From the NCBI GenBank assembly GCA_013396635.1, contig WBMW01005542.1:310001-374000 (forward strand): 64,000 nucleotides of DNA, given 5' to 3'. The first letter of the stretch is position 1. Every line of letters begins with the position of its first letter. Below the pieces are notes generated by a model. The model was given only the letters and a program-made list of their open reading frames with translations. It was not told the origin of the DNA and did not search any database. Below, one piece after another: positions 11,552 through 26,500 of this stretch. A program made the position numbers and the translations under genes. This DNA is from Penelope pileata. Taxonomy: Eukaryota; Chordata; Aves; Galliformes; Cracidae.

Positions 11552-14500
11552 CAGGCACTGTAAAGGACTTCAGTTAAGTATCCTGTTGTTCCAGGTGCAA
11601 ATGAAACGCAGTGCAGAAAAGATGTCTATTGTGAGGAGTTACTGCATCTGCAAGTCATTATTTCCAGTAGAAATAGTATAGTACCATGAGCCGCTGTTGT
11701 ATCTAATGGGGAATTTTCAGGACGCCTCCTTTAATTAACTTGAGTCACTAGTGAATGCAAGTAAATAAACTAATGCAATCTTGGTCTTCTTAGGATTCAA
11801 TAGGTGGAAGGAATCTTCATTGCCTCAAGAATTTCTCTTTTGCATCATTTCTTGGTAATTCAGATTGACTGAACTATTCATTGTGGAGGTACAAGTTTTC
11901 CTCCTCATGCCTGGGTATCTTGTCAATAGTGTGGAAAAGGAGGAGTCAAACTTCCTTGGAGCTAGTGCAGGGTTTCCAAGATTACTTGCATTGACAGTGC
12001 AGCTATTGTGACACTTCTTGTTCCCCAGAGCCTGCTCTTTTTTCCTCTATGCATACGTGAATTAACACACCAAAGGGAAAATTTAATACCAAGTTCACCA
12101 GAAACTTTGTTTTAGGGAGTCAGTAAGATCTACTAAGGCAAAGGAATATGAGTATCAGAGTGAAGGTTGTGCTGTTCTTCCCAAGATTATTTTTCAGTTA
12201 TATTAATGGCATTAGCTGACTGTGAAGGGAAAGAGGGAAAGAGATTGGAACTAGAAGAAAGTACTGAACAGTACTTTCAGTGATTCAGTAAAGGCCTGAA
12301 TATAAGTAGGTTTGTATGGTGGTTTGTAACTGAGCAATTAAATCATGTTTCACATGATTATTTTGAGTTTCCTGACTGAGTAAACACTGCCTGATCCAAA
12401 GCCCACCTAAGATTTTGTGCAGAAGACTAATTGGCTTTTTTTCAATTCTTCTGCAAGCAATGACTAGGATGAATTTGGAGTCATTTTCATACCGGTCACA
12501 GCCAAAACAAATGTAAGGACTGAGAAGTAATTCTATAGCTTTGGGCTTCAAATCTACATTCTCTGCCGAGGTCAAACATTTGTTGGCTTGTGACAACAAA
12601 ATCGCCTTACATTACATGTCAAGTGTTCGTATAGCTCAATAGGCAAACCAATTTCAAACATCAGAGAAGAGAATGAAGTGTAAACCATAGGAGCAGTAAT
12701 TTCTTGCTCTGGAAATCAATAACATCATACTGAGGAGAGCTACAAAACCTCTTCAGTTTCTATTGCCATAAGCCAAAACTGATTCGCACTCCAAGCGTTG
12801 CTCAGTCTCGGCAGACTTTGATCCTCATTGGGAGGAAACAAGGATTCGACCTCTGCCTGAACTTGGGTCCTATGAAGAAAGAGATTCCCCAGTCAGAAAA
12901 ATAGAGGTTTCCGAGCTTCCTATACAGCTGTTAGATTCCCACCATGCAGTGTGTGCATGCTGCTGTGAAGTGTTCCTAAGCAGTCACCTCTAATTAACAT
13001 CTCAGAGAAGGTTGCCAACTAATTTGCTGACTAACCCCAAAAAACTGAAAAAATAAGGAAATACAAAAAGTGCCAGGCAGTGTTCTAAGCATGATTCTTG
13101 AATTAACTTTGCCAGATAGAGCAAACAAACAGCCCTGGCTGCTGTGCAATAGCCTCATTCTTTGGTTTACTTCTAACACTTGTCCCTTCTCGCCTTTCTC
13201 ACTGGAAAGTTTCCTGATTTGATTAAATCACTATTGATTTCATAGGCTGGATATAAAGGTAATCCTCAGAGTGGAAGGAAATGTAAACATAAGCTAAATT
13301 TCAGCTCAATTTATCTCCTAGAAAATATACAGAAAAAGCAATAACCTGAGCTACACTTGAAACCCTTCCAGGAATTTACTGAAACCCTCATATTAGTATG
13401 AACTAGCTTCTTCCAACTTGAGTAGAAAACCAGCATGCACCATCTCATGCAACGTAATTGTTCATCTCTGTTTCCTCCCAGGTCCTAAGCACTTCCAAAT
13501 GCAAACTTCCACATTCTATCACTAGACTGGTTTCCTTCTCTTTTTCCCAGTGCTTTTTATTGGTACCCCCCCACAGCCACCAACCATAACCCAAACTTCC
13601 ACTTCTCATTTCCTTCCTTTACACACACCAGTTTTCTTTCCTTAAGTAGACTGGCTGTACTTGTGCCTACTCTCCATGTGGAAAGACATGGCAGAGGAGA
13701 TGACCGAGTAGATAGGACACCGTAAAGAGGATGAAAGAGTGAAGGGCCTCATCTAGCGTATAGGAATTTCTCCTCATTGTTTTGAATGCTGCTCAGCGTG
13801 GAGCTTTTCAAGTACATTTGAGTTCATCTGTTTATGCAGATGATTATATGGCATGATTTGCCTGTGATGGTTGGAGGTTTTTTCAATGGCCTAGTTCTTT
13901 TCATTTGTCTGTATCTTTGATTTGCTGTCTTGGAGAAAAGAATAGGGTACGGGTATAATAGCTATTTTATGCAAGCAGGTTCTTGATGTTTAATATAGCT
14001 TCACACCCTCAGAACTATTAAATTAGCTATGGCTGACACTAACATACTAGATGTAAGTTGCAGTGTCCCACAATGCCTATGTAGACCCTTCAGGATACAT
14101 ACTCCCCTTGTGTTAAAGTGAGTCACAAAGCTGGTAGGAATGCTTAAAGCGTTTGCATCTTGATGGTGACCTGAAAACTGCAATGCCATGGTAAGAAATA
14201 GCTAGTGGCTGTATAATATGTAAAGTCATGGATGTCAGTAACAGCATATGGTGAGAAAGCAGACGGACTGTGATGTGGAGCTGAGCATCCTCTGACTTTC
14301 GGCAGAAATAATGACTTCATGTCCTCATCTTGCTTTGTTCACAGCTGAAGTAGTTAAGCCCTTGCCTCAACCAGAAAGTTATTGCTGAGAACACTATCTT
14401 TATACCTTTTTGGGGAGGATCCCTCAATATTTCTACCAGGCCACTTAACCTGTAGTGTGAAAAAAAGCTTTATGCATCCACTGTCCTCCAAAAGTTGTTA

Positions 14501-15329
14501 GCCCCTGAATAAATGTTGCAATACTGTTCAGAGCAAACACAGCGGATGGAGAACTGAGGAGCTGGCCCTTCCCTGGACAACTAGGCATGGAGTACACATC
14601 ACAGAAGGAAATCCCCTTGATTTTCAGGACAATAAAATATGACATGAAGCTCTTGTTGTAAGAAAAGCAATCTGGTAGGAATCATTTACTCATCAGAGAT
14701 TAATCTTCCACTGGTCTTGTTAGATCTGAGCTCTGATTTCCCTCAATATAGTTGTGGATACTGATCCATCTTTCCCCAGAGATGGCACTTATAATGATAC
14801 ACCTTCATCTTCATAGGACAAAGTGATTTTCGTAGCTTAATGGTCTTTGATCCTACTGGGATAAGTCAGGATGTATCAGATGAGGTTGCAATCTACCCTG
14901 GTTATGTGCTTACAGCTGTTAGCCATAATCAAGTTCATTTTTCTACCATCTTATTTAAGGGCACAATCTTCTTTTGTGCCTCCAAAGTACTGTGCTTCAG
15001 TTATTTATACATGTTCATTGGATCATTTGCCAGTACAAATTACAGCCTGAATATTATCTGTAAACTGTGTATTTCCAATATTCATTCTGGTCTCCACTCC
15101 TGATTGGATGCCTGAAACTTTATGAATAGGGAAAAAAGTGAATGATGAATACTGAATCATGAATAATAAACAGAAGATGAGTACACTTTTTCATACTCCT
15201 ATTCCTGCATGAATATGTGAATTCCTCTATATCAGTTTTCTTCACTAACATTCATATGCAGAAAAAAATAGATTGAAATAACACTAACAAATAAGGGCAG
15301 GAATGCAGCTGAATCAAATCAGGAACTGG

Positions 15330-15392
15330 TTATTTTTATTTTTATTTTTATTTTTATTTTGTTGTTGTTTTTTGTTTTTTTTTCTTTTTTTT
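15330..15392. repeat. (ATTTTT)n microsatellite and T-rich tail
   Basis: About five copies of a TATTTT hexamer (15331-15360) are followed by GTTGTTG and interrupted T runs to 15392. On the opposite strand this reads as an A-rich tail, so it might be the end of a lost retrocopy, but no body is recognisable. Confidence 0.9.
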
Positions 15393-17438
15393 GTGCATAG
15401 TTGTGAATACACTTCTCAGCAATCATTTAACTTCAGCAAAATCTAACTGTTCTAGAAACAGTGTTAGCTGGAGAGACAAAAGCAGGTTTTTTCTCCATGA
15501 TTCCCACAGTAACTTTCCCAGGAAGATGGACATGTTGCAATGCTTCTGCTTTCTTGTGCCTCCTCTGCTGCTAAATAGAAATAGTAATGCCCTTCCTTCG
15601 TCCCATAGCACCTTCAGACATCTGAATAAATTGAGCTAAGTGAGAGAAAAGAATTTTTGATGACTTACCGGTAACAGACATAAATCATGTCAGCCTCTAG
15701 ATCCTTAACCTTTTAGGTGACTAACAGGTATGTTCAATGCAGATGTTGCTTACAAGATTATTCATAAATTATATTTTTCACACTATAGAAAATTGATAGA
15801 TTCTGTGTGCCTGACTTGTGAAACCATATTATATTTCAGAAATTCCTTTTTGTTTATTCAAATAAAATTTTTTCTTCTGCAATGTCCAAAGTTTGATAAT
15901 CATTGATTTTTTTTCTAAACTGTAGCAGTTTGCCCTTCTAATAAAGTAAAGTCTTCTAATTTAAACCTGTAGAGACATCCTGGTAGTGAACATGTACATT
16001 TACAGTCATTCTTGCTCTAATTCATACAATTTTAAGAAATGTATTTTTATTTAGCTCTGGGCTCCAGCTGTCTAAAGTTGCTGACCAGAATGGAAACTGT
16101 GAATGTACTTTTTTGAAAGGAAGAAGATTTTGTCTAGATTGTGAATTTGGACTTATTTTTTGCATATTTTAAAGAAAAGTTCTGAATTAATTACGCATGA
16201 ATGTCTGTCTTGTTTCTAATTAGGGAATCTGCATAACTCTTGAAGTTTTGTACTGAAAAGCAATAGCGTTTCATCTTCAGAAGGTAAAAAGTCAGATCTC
16301 TAATGAATGATGAAAGAAATAAATAAGGATGAGTCTTCTGCATGTGATCCATCAGTTTGTAGTCTAGTTATTATCAAGACATTTTGAACACTTTGAAATG
16401 CAGAAAAGAAATGTTTCTAGCCTGACTAAAGGCAGACAAGCCCTTCAGGAAATGCTAGAGGGTCCTCAGCCAAAATCATCCATTAGTCACCCAGAATTAC
16501 TCCTCTAAATCAGACAGAATAGGGACTTAAATCTGCTTTTCTCACAGAGTAAGTGTCTCAACCCGGATCCAAAGAGCCTTTTGCCAGCTGAGACCCAAGA
16601 TGGTTAATGCTGAAACCAGTGCTGTTAGAATAGTTCGGGTTGTAGAGCTCTATTCTTTAACACTTTAATGAGGGAAATGCCAGAAACTTCTGCCTTTTTA
16701 GTATGCCAGGACTTGAAGATTTTCTGGAAGAGCTTTTAAAATAAGAAATGTTTTTAACAGAATTTTATGCTATTAAAGTATTTATTTTTATATGTCCTGG
16801 ATTGTCAATCACAGGAATATGTGGTGTGTCTGTTTAGATTTTCACCCTGACTCTAAAAACTATAATCAGGAAGTCCAAAGTACCACTCTAGTCTAAAACT
16901 CAGTTAATGGAAGTTTTGTGACCATTTTTTTGCCACTTTAAAACATAATAATACAGCTTTGTTGATGTTTAGTTTGGTGCTCAAATAAATGGTAAATTAG
17001 GGTCGCCCTTTTAGTGTCCTTCTGAATCATCAAATTATAAATGCATTTCATCTGTCTCAGGATATCACAGTTAAAATTACAAGATGACCTTTAAAATGAC
17101 TAGTAAAGCACTGTTGCTTATTTTGTTCTAGATATCACCTCAACAATCACTTGCCTGTCATTTTCAGAGATAAATTGCTGCTTCCACTGTGCCCATACCT
17201 GTAATAGCCGCTACCTTTTCACTACCTATCACTCACTTTTCTACATCCCTCCCCATTCTTGCTTTTATTTCTTTCTGCCTACACTGCAATTCGAAGTATC
17301 TTCCTGTGAAGGAAAAAGCATATATTTAATATATAAATACAAATACAAAATGTACCCTAACCTTCCTTTCCTTTCTATCATCTTATGTCTTTACATCTTA
17401 TTCCTCCAGTTTTTTCAATAATCTTATCTCATTCCATT

Positions 17439-17608
17439 CACAGAATCCCAGGGTGGCTGAGGCTGGCAGGGACCTCTGGGTCCACCTGGCCCAACCCCTG
17501 GCTCCAGCGAGGACACCCAGAGCAGGGGGCCCAGGCCCACATCCAGGCAGCTTCTGAAGATCTCCAAGGAGGAGACTCTACCAACTCTCTGGGCAATCTG
17601 TTTCCATG
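17439..17608 (-). mobile_element. CR1 LINE 3' fragment
   Basis: In plus-strand reading the block starts with CACAGAATCCCAGGGTGG and runs through GGACCTCTGGGTCCACCTGG, AGGAGACTCTACCAACTCTC and GGGCAATCTGTTCC. This is the reverse complement of a CR1 3' UTR and the last part of ORF2. The copy is only about 170 bp long, 5'-truncated and without coding capacity. The GC-rich CR1 body stands out from the AT-rich flanks. Confidence 0.92.
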
Positions 17609-20600
17609 TTCATTCCCTTCCTTCTCCTTAGCTTCTCAGTACTCTCTGGCTCTTCTTCCATGACCTTACAAGCAGATTTACACCATTCTCAGCTTACACC
17701 AGTCTGTCCCTCCAGTCCCTGTCTGTTCTGACTCCAGTTCCCTCCAAGATTCTGCTACAGAGTGGCATCCAGCTCCTTCCCTCACTGGCCTGGCTGCCTT
17801 GAACTTGAACACACAAGAGCACATACATTTGGAAAACTCATCCTATTTTGGCTTCAATAAGTTTTTCTTCTTTTCATTTTCTTCCTAACTACTTGTTCAG
17901 AAATTCCTCTGGAAAATTTTTTGCTCTCCTCCCCGATTACAGGGAACAGAAGAGTGGTGCTCTCAGTAAGACCATGTTCTTTATTTGATTCTTCTCACTT
18001 TTTTCTATGCCTCGTCTGCAAATACAAGATAACTAACATGTCTATGTGAAAAAAAATCTTTCCTTTATGCCTTTGATGCATATCTATTTCCTTATGTCTG
18101 AAGGAAAGCTTTTTCTTGTCTCTTCATATCCAACAATCAGGACAACCTGAACACAGATGAAACAAGCATCTTAACCTCTCTTCCTTGTAAACTTGCTTTT
18201 AAAACTTTTCACCATTGCTTTTCCTAGCCATTGGCACAGTATACCACCATGCTGCTCTTAAATAAAATTTAATCTTTTGGGTTATCTCCAGCCCCACCAT
18301 CCAATTCATACCTCAGTCTTTCCTTTTAACTTCTCTAAGATGTATTTCCTACCAAGCCAGGCATCTAAGATTGTTGTACAGATCCCATCATTTTACATCT
18401 CTGTGAGCACACCATCACTTTCCCTGACCTTCCTCTGGCTTCTCATGCTAATGAACACCCCATCTCCTCTAAAAATGCACAGAGCCAATGTAAGAGTGGG
18501 GGAGGTTTGTTATGCTTGTTTTTGTTTTACTTTTCCTGTAAATCCTACTTGGCTAGCATCATCTTCAGAATATCACCCATCCATATATCTTGTGGGTTAT
18601 ATCTGACCAGATGCAGACATCTGCAAATACTAGTGTCTGTGTAACAGCTCATCTTGACTTACTCTATAGAGGATGGAAGGAAAAAAAATGTATTGCCAGA
18701 TCAAACCCAATATGCTGATATTTTATAGTGTCTGTTTCCCTTCACTGGCTACAAGCTTGTGGTAACCAGCTCAGATGCCAGTATCTGCAGCTGAGATATT
18801 TGGAACTATTGAAGTGAATCCCACTTTTGTGTATTTTTGAAATATTTTATCTTCATTTTTAGATTTCATGTGTTTGGGAGCAATTCTGTATCCATACCTC
18901 CCGGATCCGTACAGAGCGTAATGCAATGGGGTTAGAGGCCATGTGTATGTTCTCATGGTGCCACTGTAATGGTCAGACTTCAAGTTATCAACAACATCAA
19001 AATGTTGTACAAAAAAAGACTGAAGAAAACATCTTGCAAAGGTTAGAGGAGACACAGTGATGTATAGCAAGAATATGGAGGCATTCAGAAACACTTAATT
19101 GATAGCTTGTGTGGCTGGTATTCGCAGTGCTGCAGTCCCAGTGACTCTAAACATATGGCAACAAGGATAATGCTGAAAAAAGAACAATGGCATTTAGTAA
19201 ACTGTAGCATATACTTCTAATTTATTTATTTATTACTAATAGAGATACGTAAAATTTTTCTGGCTTCTCTTTGGAGGAGGTTTTAGAATTAAAATCTAAG
19301 CCAATTGGAGAAAACACAGAGTCTTCAGACTTCCATGGGTATCGTTTAGTGAGAATTTTGCCTTCATTTTGCTGCAGGATTGCTTTTTAGCAATAAATGA
19401 AATTCTGAAGTCTGTGCTAATTTTTTTGTCTTCTTCTTATGTCTTTGATTTTATAGACCACAATGACCTTGTTTAGGCAAGAGATAACAATAGCAGTGTA
19501 ACTGAGATATATAAAACTGGGATTATTTTGGTGATAATGAATGAAGAATGTTTATTCAGTGTTTCCCACAATACTCTTGTTCTTTTCAAGGAGCAGCAAA
19601 TGAAATTACCAGGCAACAGATTTAAAGTAAATAAATGAAATATTTTTTCACTACAACGTTAGCTGCCTGTGGAATTTGTTATCCGACTGGAAGAAAACTA
19701 CCAGATATGTACACACATACAGTTTTCCTATGGAAAGCTTGTTGTTTAGCTCAATATAAAAATTGAAAGTTACAATACAATTCTTCTTATTATGCAAATC
19801 AAATGTGATATTTTTTCTCACCTGGTTACTTTCATGTTAGGGCCCCTGGGAATAAGGTTTGCCTTTCTTGGCTCTTTCACTCTGGGTTAAATGGAACCTC
19901 TGGTGGAAGAAGGAGACCCTTCCTTCCTGCACAGCAACCAAATATCACAGCAGAAGCAGGCTTTTGAAATGCAACATGAGAAAGACATTTGAGACAACTG
20001 GGAAACTGCTCAGGAGTTCAGAAAGCTAACAAGCAGGCAGTTTTAAAAGGTGGTGGAGAGAAAGTTTTCCAAAGGACCCACAGAACAATTTCTTTTTTTT
20101 TCAACTTGGGAACCCACAAAAATATAGCTGGACTAAGGGAAACTTTGGAGGAAAAGACTTGGAATGTAAGATACAAGAGGGAGTGCAGAGAAAGAGGCTT
20201 CCAAATCTATTTATCTTAATTCAGTCTTATCCAGCACATCTGGATTTTTGTTTGCTTAAAAAGCGTGCACTCTAAGAGATCATCTCTTCTCAAATTCCTT
20301 TTCGTGTTTTTGTGGTGTTCCGAAAGGAGACGATATTATCAGATGCATTTCAGAGCTTTGGCTTTTGGGGTCATATCATATCCTCATCATAGAAAGTATC
20401 TAGTCTCTATAGTCAGTGGAGAGAGAGAACTACCATCAGAAAGTGGCTTATTCCTAACTGAGGGGAAGACAAATGACACTTTGGAGGCAACTGTTTCTCC
20501 AGTGACTGCACAAAGAGCCTTGATGTTTAGACTAGGCACCTGCCTTTCATATGTCTACATTTTGCAGGAGAAATCTCATCCTTTCCTTTTTTTCCCTTTG

Positions 20601-23332
20601 GAAGGTGTTGCTATTATAACTTCCCAACATGCATACACATGAGTAAGCTTGTGGATCCAATACTGTACATGCTGACCAGCGTAAAATGCAGAGCTCACAC
20701 AAGCTGTCAGCTCACTCATGACAACAATAACCCTTGTGACAGTCACTTCTCAATGTTGTGGTTCAAAATATCCTGTCTACAATCAGCTTTATAATGAAGC
20801 TCAGTCCAATTTTTTATTTTAGTCGTTCTACCAAAAGCGGCATTGGCTCTTCTGACAGGAGAGAGCACTTCATCTCTAAGAGAATCATTTGACAATAGGC
20901 TAACAGGCTCAGAATATGATCTGGTGTTGTGAACCAATTGCTTTGATAGCTTTCCTCAGACTGGCTACAAGAAACCTTGCTTCACAATTTATTTTGAACA
21001 TTTGGGCTACTACTATTGAGCATCTATTTATAAAGAGGTCCTCAACAAAACTCACATAGAAGTGTCTGTCTTCAATCAGTTTGTGTGTGTCTTGTGGCAA
21101 TAGAATATTTTGCAGACATTAGTTCCTAATTGTCCAGGGTTTTCTTATACAAATCAGCATTTCTTTCTGGAACTACTTTATTTATATATGTTTTTTATTA
21201 ATGAAGCTGTTTCTGCATACAACATAAATGAAAACAACTGTATTAGAGAAGCTGTGAGTCATTGCCATCATTTTATCAAATAAACTATTTCAAGATCTCA
21301 GATAAGGCATGAAAAGGTTTTAACAAACAGCTAGCAATTCCTTAAAATCCATTAAAAAATCTTTTTTTCTACATTTGTATTTAGTTAATTCAAAAATCTT
21401 CTGCTTTTACCAAGGGTAGAGAAATAATTGTAAGCAGATTTGTAGATACTATGAGATATCTGAGGGTAGGGGAGAAAGTATGATTCTTATTCAGAAACAA
21501 AGATACGGCATGGAAAATTTCAATTTACTGCTGTTAAAACATGGGTACATCACACATCCAGTGAAGGCATGTTGGGGGGTGATGACCGTTCTGTGTCTAC
21601 CATGGACTTAACTCATTGTGTATTTCTGCATGAAGATTCTCCTATTACTTTCCTGGAGATCTCTAAACTTTATGTTCTTAAGCCAGAAAGATGCCTCTCT
21701 GTAGGATCGTTTTCTTGTCCTTTTACTTACAACAAAACTCTTAATCCCCTCATATTTATTCAGCACAAGCTGGATATTTGTATTTCACTGAATTCACACA
21801 GTACACTTTGCCTTTGCACCAACTAGATTATGTAAACTAGAAAAAAAAAGGAGAAGGATTGTTAATGGGAAAGAGATTAGAAGGAGATCCTTGTGCCATT
21901 GAAGTCAAGAAAAATCTAGCATTTGCTGTGAACAGAATCAGATTTTTCTCCAAGGATCTGACTATAAGTTTAAGTAAATCATTTTGAATTTGTCTGAGCA
22001 CTATATTAATCTGTTTGGGATAGAGGCTGTGACTGGGAGAAAGACAAAAGAGGGGATTTTTTTTTATATTTTAATCTACTTGTACACTTCATCACTGTAA
22101 GTATGAATTTCAGAAAAGAATATGAAATAGACATACATATTTGTAGTCATTTGGGTGCCTCTGTTTTGGATGATTCCTGGAAGTATGTTAAAACTCAGAG
22201 CACGAAGTGATCAATAGGAGCAGCTGTGTACCCTGCCCTCAAGGAATCAGGTTGTAAGTGATGCTTTTCACATGCTTTAACGTTTTAAGGAATTACTTTC
22301 ATTTTCATTAGCCTGTTATCTTTTAAAAAAATAACTAAATAAAAAGAAAATTCCAAATACTAAATCTATAGGAGCAAAGCTCTACTGTTAATATAATGTT
22401 GCTTTAAGAGGTTGGATTGTCTGGAAAGCTTTTTTGGTAGTGAAGTGCTTCTGCGTGAAACTCATTGTTTGCAGCTGGGTGTCTGTAATTATGTTACCTA
22501 TTGCTGTCTGCCATTGTCTTAGTCCCATAAGCAACAAGTTCAAGAAAGATAAATTGAAGTAGTATTCCTGTATTCCACTTCCAGGTGTGCAACAGCTGGT
22601 CAAGGCTGAGGGACACTGGCACTAGAAGCTATAAATTCTACTAGAACTTGGGCAACTTTCCATCATTTTGGCTTTCTCACATTAATAATCACTTCAGTTG
22701 AAAACATGGGAGCTCAGGTGTGTGCCATCTCTTTCCTTCCTATCATGTGTTGGCACATATTGACCCACCTGGGATTCACACTGGAACCTTGAGTAGTGAC
22801 AGGCTGAAAGCTGTGATTTATACAGCACTGCTGAAATTAGGGCAGAGCTCAAAAGCGCTGCTAGAGTTTCAGTTGTGCCAATGTTTCCATTGGAATTCTT
22901 TGTGTGCAATGGTTTATAATTTGGCCATAAAATGTCACTCCAGGTTGCAATTTGACACACAAGCACCAGCAGGAATCTTAACAATAAAATAAAAAATCTG
23001 TTTGGTTCTTTTGAAATCATTTGGATACATCCGGAACTTGCTAACAGGAGGTGTGTAACATAAGTTTTATACATCATTCAACCCATACGTATCAAAACCA
23101 AAGATGAGAGCAGAACTGTTCTCCACTGTGAAGCTGTCAGGGGCTGGCCAGTGTCCTGCACCTACCACCACACTGAGAAATGCCACCTGGCTTCCCCTGC
23201 AAGAGCCAAAGTGGGGGCTCCTTTTTCTTGTTGATGCCTGTTCATCTTTCTTTCAGCACATGCTGAGATCTGGCAGAGCCCGGGACCCTCAAGAGCCCTC
23301 ACCTGACTGTCCACTGATGTCTTCTTCCAACA
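17609..23332. other. Unique non-coding DNA
   Basis: About 5.7 kb with no supported gene. The first kilobase on the right of the CR1 is pyrimidine-rich (17600-18300). A (TTTA)n run lies at 19221-19236. The 125-codon frame at 20265-20642 and the 127-codon frame at 22694-23077 show no domain. 23100-23330 is more GC-rich and could be further decayed repeat attached to the CR1 relic at 23333, but I cannot align it by eye. Confidence 0.5.
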
Positions 23333-23572
23333 TATGCAGACAACACTAAATTGGGAGGGTCTGTTGGCACCCTCAAGAGTAGTGAAGCGTTGCAGAGAGA
23401 TCATGACAAATTGAAGAGCTGGGCAGTCAACAGCTCTGTGAAATGAGACAAGAACAAGGGCTGGATTCAGCACCTGGGAAGGAGCAACCCTGGACATATG
23501 TAGGGACTCAGGGATGAGAGGCTGGAGAGCAGCCTTATGGAAAAGGAACTGGTGTTCTGATTGTTGATGATC
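23333..23572 (+). mobile_element. Internal CR1 ORF2 relic lacking the 3' end
   Basis: The blocks GCAGACAACACTAAATTGGG, CTGTTGGCACCCTCAAGA, GACAAATTGAAGAGCTGGGC, GGATTCAGCACCTGGGAAGG and GGAAAAGGAACTGGTGTTCT match the middle of CR1 ORF2, the region after the reverse-transcriptase active site where the element describes its target and linker. Stop codons and indels break the frame. The copy ends near 23572 without any CR1 3' UTR or terminal repeat. That is unusual for a LINE insertion and points to a later deletion or rearrangement. It is one of the older copies in the window. Confidence 0.72.
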
Positions 23573-26500
23573 AGCCCCAGTCTCGCAGTCTTCATCCCTG
23601 GCTGTAGCATAGTCTGTGCAGGAACCTGAGCTGCTGGAAGAGTTTCAGTCCCAAGGTGGCTCCATGTGACTAAGAGCAAAGTACCAAATCTCTTCATTGT
23701 TAAGTTTGTCTTGTGCTCAATGGGAGAATGAATGCAAGATTTCCTCTCAGGACTGACGAAATACCAGCAATGAGTGCCACAGATGTGTCTGTAAATAACT
23801 GCCTAGATCTAAGAGCATGCCCATGAATGAAAAATCATTCATTGAATATTTTCAGAAGGTGAACCAAAGGAATCAGGAAGGAGGATGCAAATGCATGGCT
23901 TTGAATTATGTTATTTATTTATTTATTTATTTTTGCTGTGTTTCCAGTACATCACATGTTACAAACCCACCTGAAAGTCACAAGCACAGAATAATAAATG
24001 ATGTGTATTCAACATTTGAGAGTAGTAACTTCCAGACGTTCAGCAGCTTGCATACTAATAACATGTAGAAAACTTTCTTCCTTCCATAAGCTTTCCTTCT
24101 TATGCAGAGAGGAAATACACAGTTGATGGAGCCCTAACGGAAGGGGTACAGGAGCGAAGAGATCACAAAATATGAGGTATGAAGAGGTGGCCATTTCAAT
24201 CAGTCATCATGAGCATTCAATCCTTATAACGTTATAAAAAGTTTATTGCCCATTTTACAACTCTAGCTGCTCAATGTTTGATTTGACAAGAAACCATGCC
24301 AATAATGTACATTGCCATCAGATCTAGCTTTTTCATGTCCTAGAAGTCATGACTGCTTAGTCCAGACTTTTTCCAAACTATTTGTTAGTAAATATGAATC
24401 CTTCAGGTGCAAGGGAGAAAGTCTGCACCTTGGCTTGTGATTTTCTCCTTAGCCAAGGAAAAAATCTTCATCCTGAATATCTATTGGTGAATAGAAACAA
24501 CACGTGTTATTACCACCTGAATACGTCCCTTTTTTTACTGCCCCATACCGGAACATGTAATCTATACTGCTGGGTAATTTCCAAATTGTCACTGTTGTGT
24601 TTTGCCATTATGAGTGCTAAGTCTCCTCTTTTGGCCTTCTATGTGAGACACATTGCTCCTCATTAGGATCAGAATGGGTTTACAGGTGGGGAACTAACTT
24701 ACTGGATGTGATCACCTTTGTCTGGAGAAAAATGAGTGAAGTGTATTTTTTAAATTGGAAAGTTAAAGCTCATTTTTTAAATGAGTTCCCTGCAATTTGG
24801 GCAATGGGTGAAAAAAAGCAGAAGTAAGAAAAGTACTGTTACACAGACAGAGACCTCAAAGAGGAGAGATGAGCACATGACAGTGACTATACTGGATTAG
24901 ACCATACAAATCCTCACTGAGTTTCTTCAAATACACAGCTATGAGATGAGGGGGAAGGCTAGAGAGGCAGATAGTACTCTGCCAGTGAATTAAGTTTAAT
25001 GAACTTGCTTCAACCACTTAAAATTCCATGTAAACCTTCAGTATGCATCTATCAGTCTTCTGATCATCCACACATGGTCCTCCCATGCTGACAGTGCGTC
25101 ATGTCCTGTCTCACAGACATCAAAGCTGCACGCTGATCTTGGAGGAGGACACCAGTGAGTGATGCATCAGAGGTACAGCACTCCCTGCACTTCATTTGCC
25201 TTAGCCTGGATCCAAAACTCCTGCTGAGCCAGAGCAGTGCGGGGACACAGCAGCAAAAGAAACACACGTGGTCAAACAGCCATCAGTATAAAGGCTGTCC
25301 AGAGTTCCAGGAAAAGCACTCAGTTTACCAGGAGATTAACTACTGCGGAAGCATCAGTGCACAAATGTGCCTTTTATACCCTAATTATTTTACAGTATGT
25401 GATGCAATATCTTGTGCTATTAAGCTCTTTGTTTACCAAGCATCAACAACTGCTGGCTGCAGAAAAGCCATGGTAGCATATTGTATATAGATTTTAAGCC
25501 AAGATGCTGTATGGTGCTGAACTGCTAAATTACATAAGCTTTCTAAGTTCAGTGGGGTTACACAAGCGTACAAGATCTCAGACTTAAGTCCTATATGTTC
25601 CAGTGAATGGATTAATGTTAAAAGTTTGAAAAAATAACAAAACAAAAAGCTGTGAAAAAAAAGTGAGCCTAATCATTTAAATGGAACAAAATATGTTCAC
25701 CTTCACCTGCTTGGTAGATGAAGCTTTTACCACTCTGAAAATCTGTTGGACTACTAGGAAGGAAATGATGGGAAAATAGAGAGTCTTTTTGGAATAAACA
25801 AGAATGTAAATCATTCTGAGTTCAGACGGTGCTCAGCTCAAGAATGTATCAGCTTGAGAAAAGATTAATAAACCAATATTTCCTTCTTGTGCTGTTCTTT
25901 GGAGAGAACAGCTGGCTTTGATTAAGTAAATGAAGATCAAAAGAACAGAAATAGAAACATATTGAATACCTGATCCGGAATAGGTATAACAGTTAAAAGA
26001 GAAAGTTGCCTCCTCTTTGTCTTTAGTTGCTAGGATGATTTTTTTGAAAAGTATATAGAATTATTTATTTCAATTCTGTATGAGAGGATCCAAAGTACCT
26101 CCAAATAATGCTCCACCTATTGCAACTGACTCAATAACCAGTCTAGAAAGATCATCTGTGTACAACAGACACTAAATTCGTAAAAGGTGAATGATGTGAA
26201 GTTGCTCTGATGGCAAAATACCAGTTGCACACCTTGATGTCCAATCTCTATTGTTACACATTGAATCAGCCTAGGGAACTGCAGAGCCAGACAATAGCCT
26301 TTGTCTTGCTGATGTGCTTTAAACCCTAGGAATGAAAAATGGGCTGGAGCTACAGGACAAGAAGTATAGCTTGTCATTGATACTGTGGTCAGTGAGGTTT
26401 GAAATACAAGCAGGGACACAGTAGATGAGAAGTAGGAGAGAAAGATTGACTTTAACAAGGGAGAAAACTTTATGACGACAGAAGCTATCAACCTCAGAAA

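Larger units (their letters stand above)
10225..17438. other. Unique AT-rich non-coding DNA
   Basis: About 7.2 kb without a recognisable gene, RNA or dispersed repeat. It contains an A13 tract (11539-11551), a short C-rich patch near 13566, a small AT palindrome around 13216-13231 and the low-complexity T-rich block at 15330-15392. All open frames are under 115 codons with no familiar domain. Confidence 0.55.
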
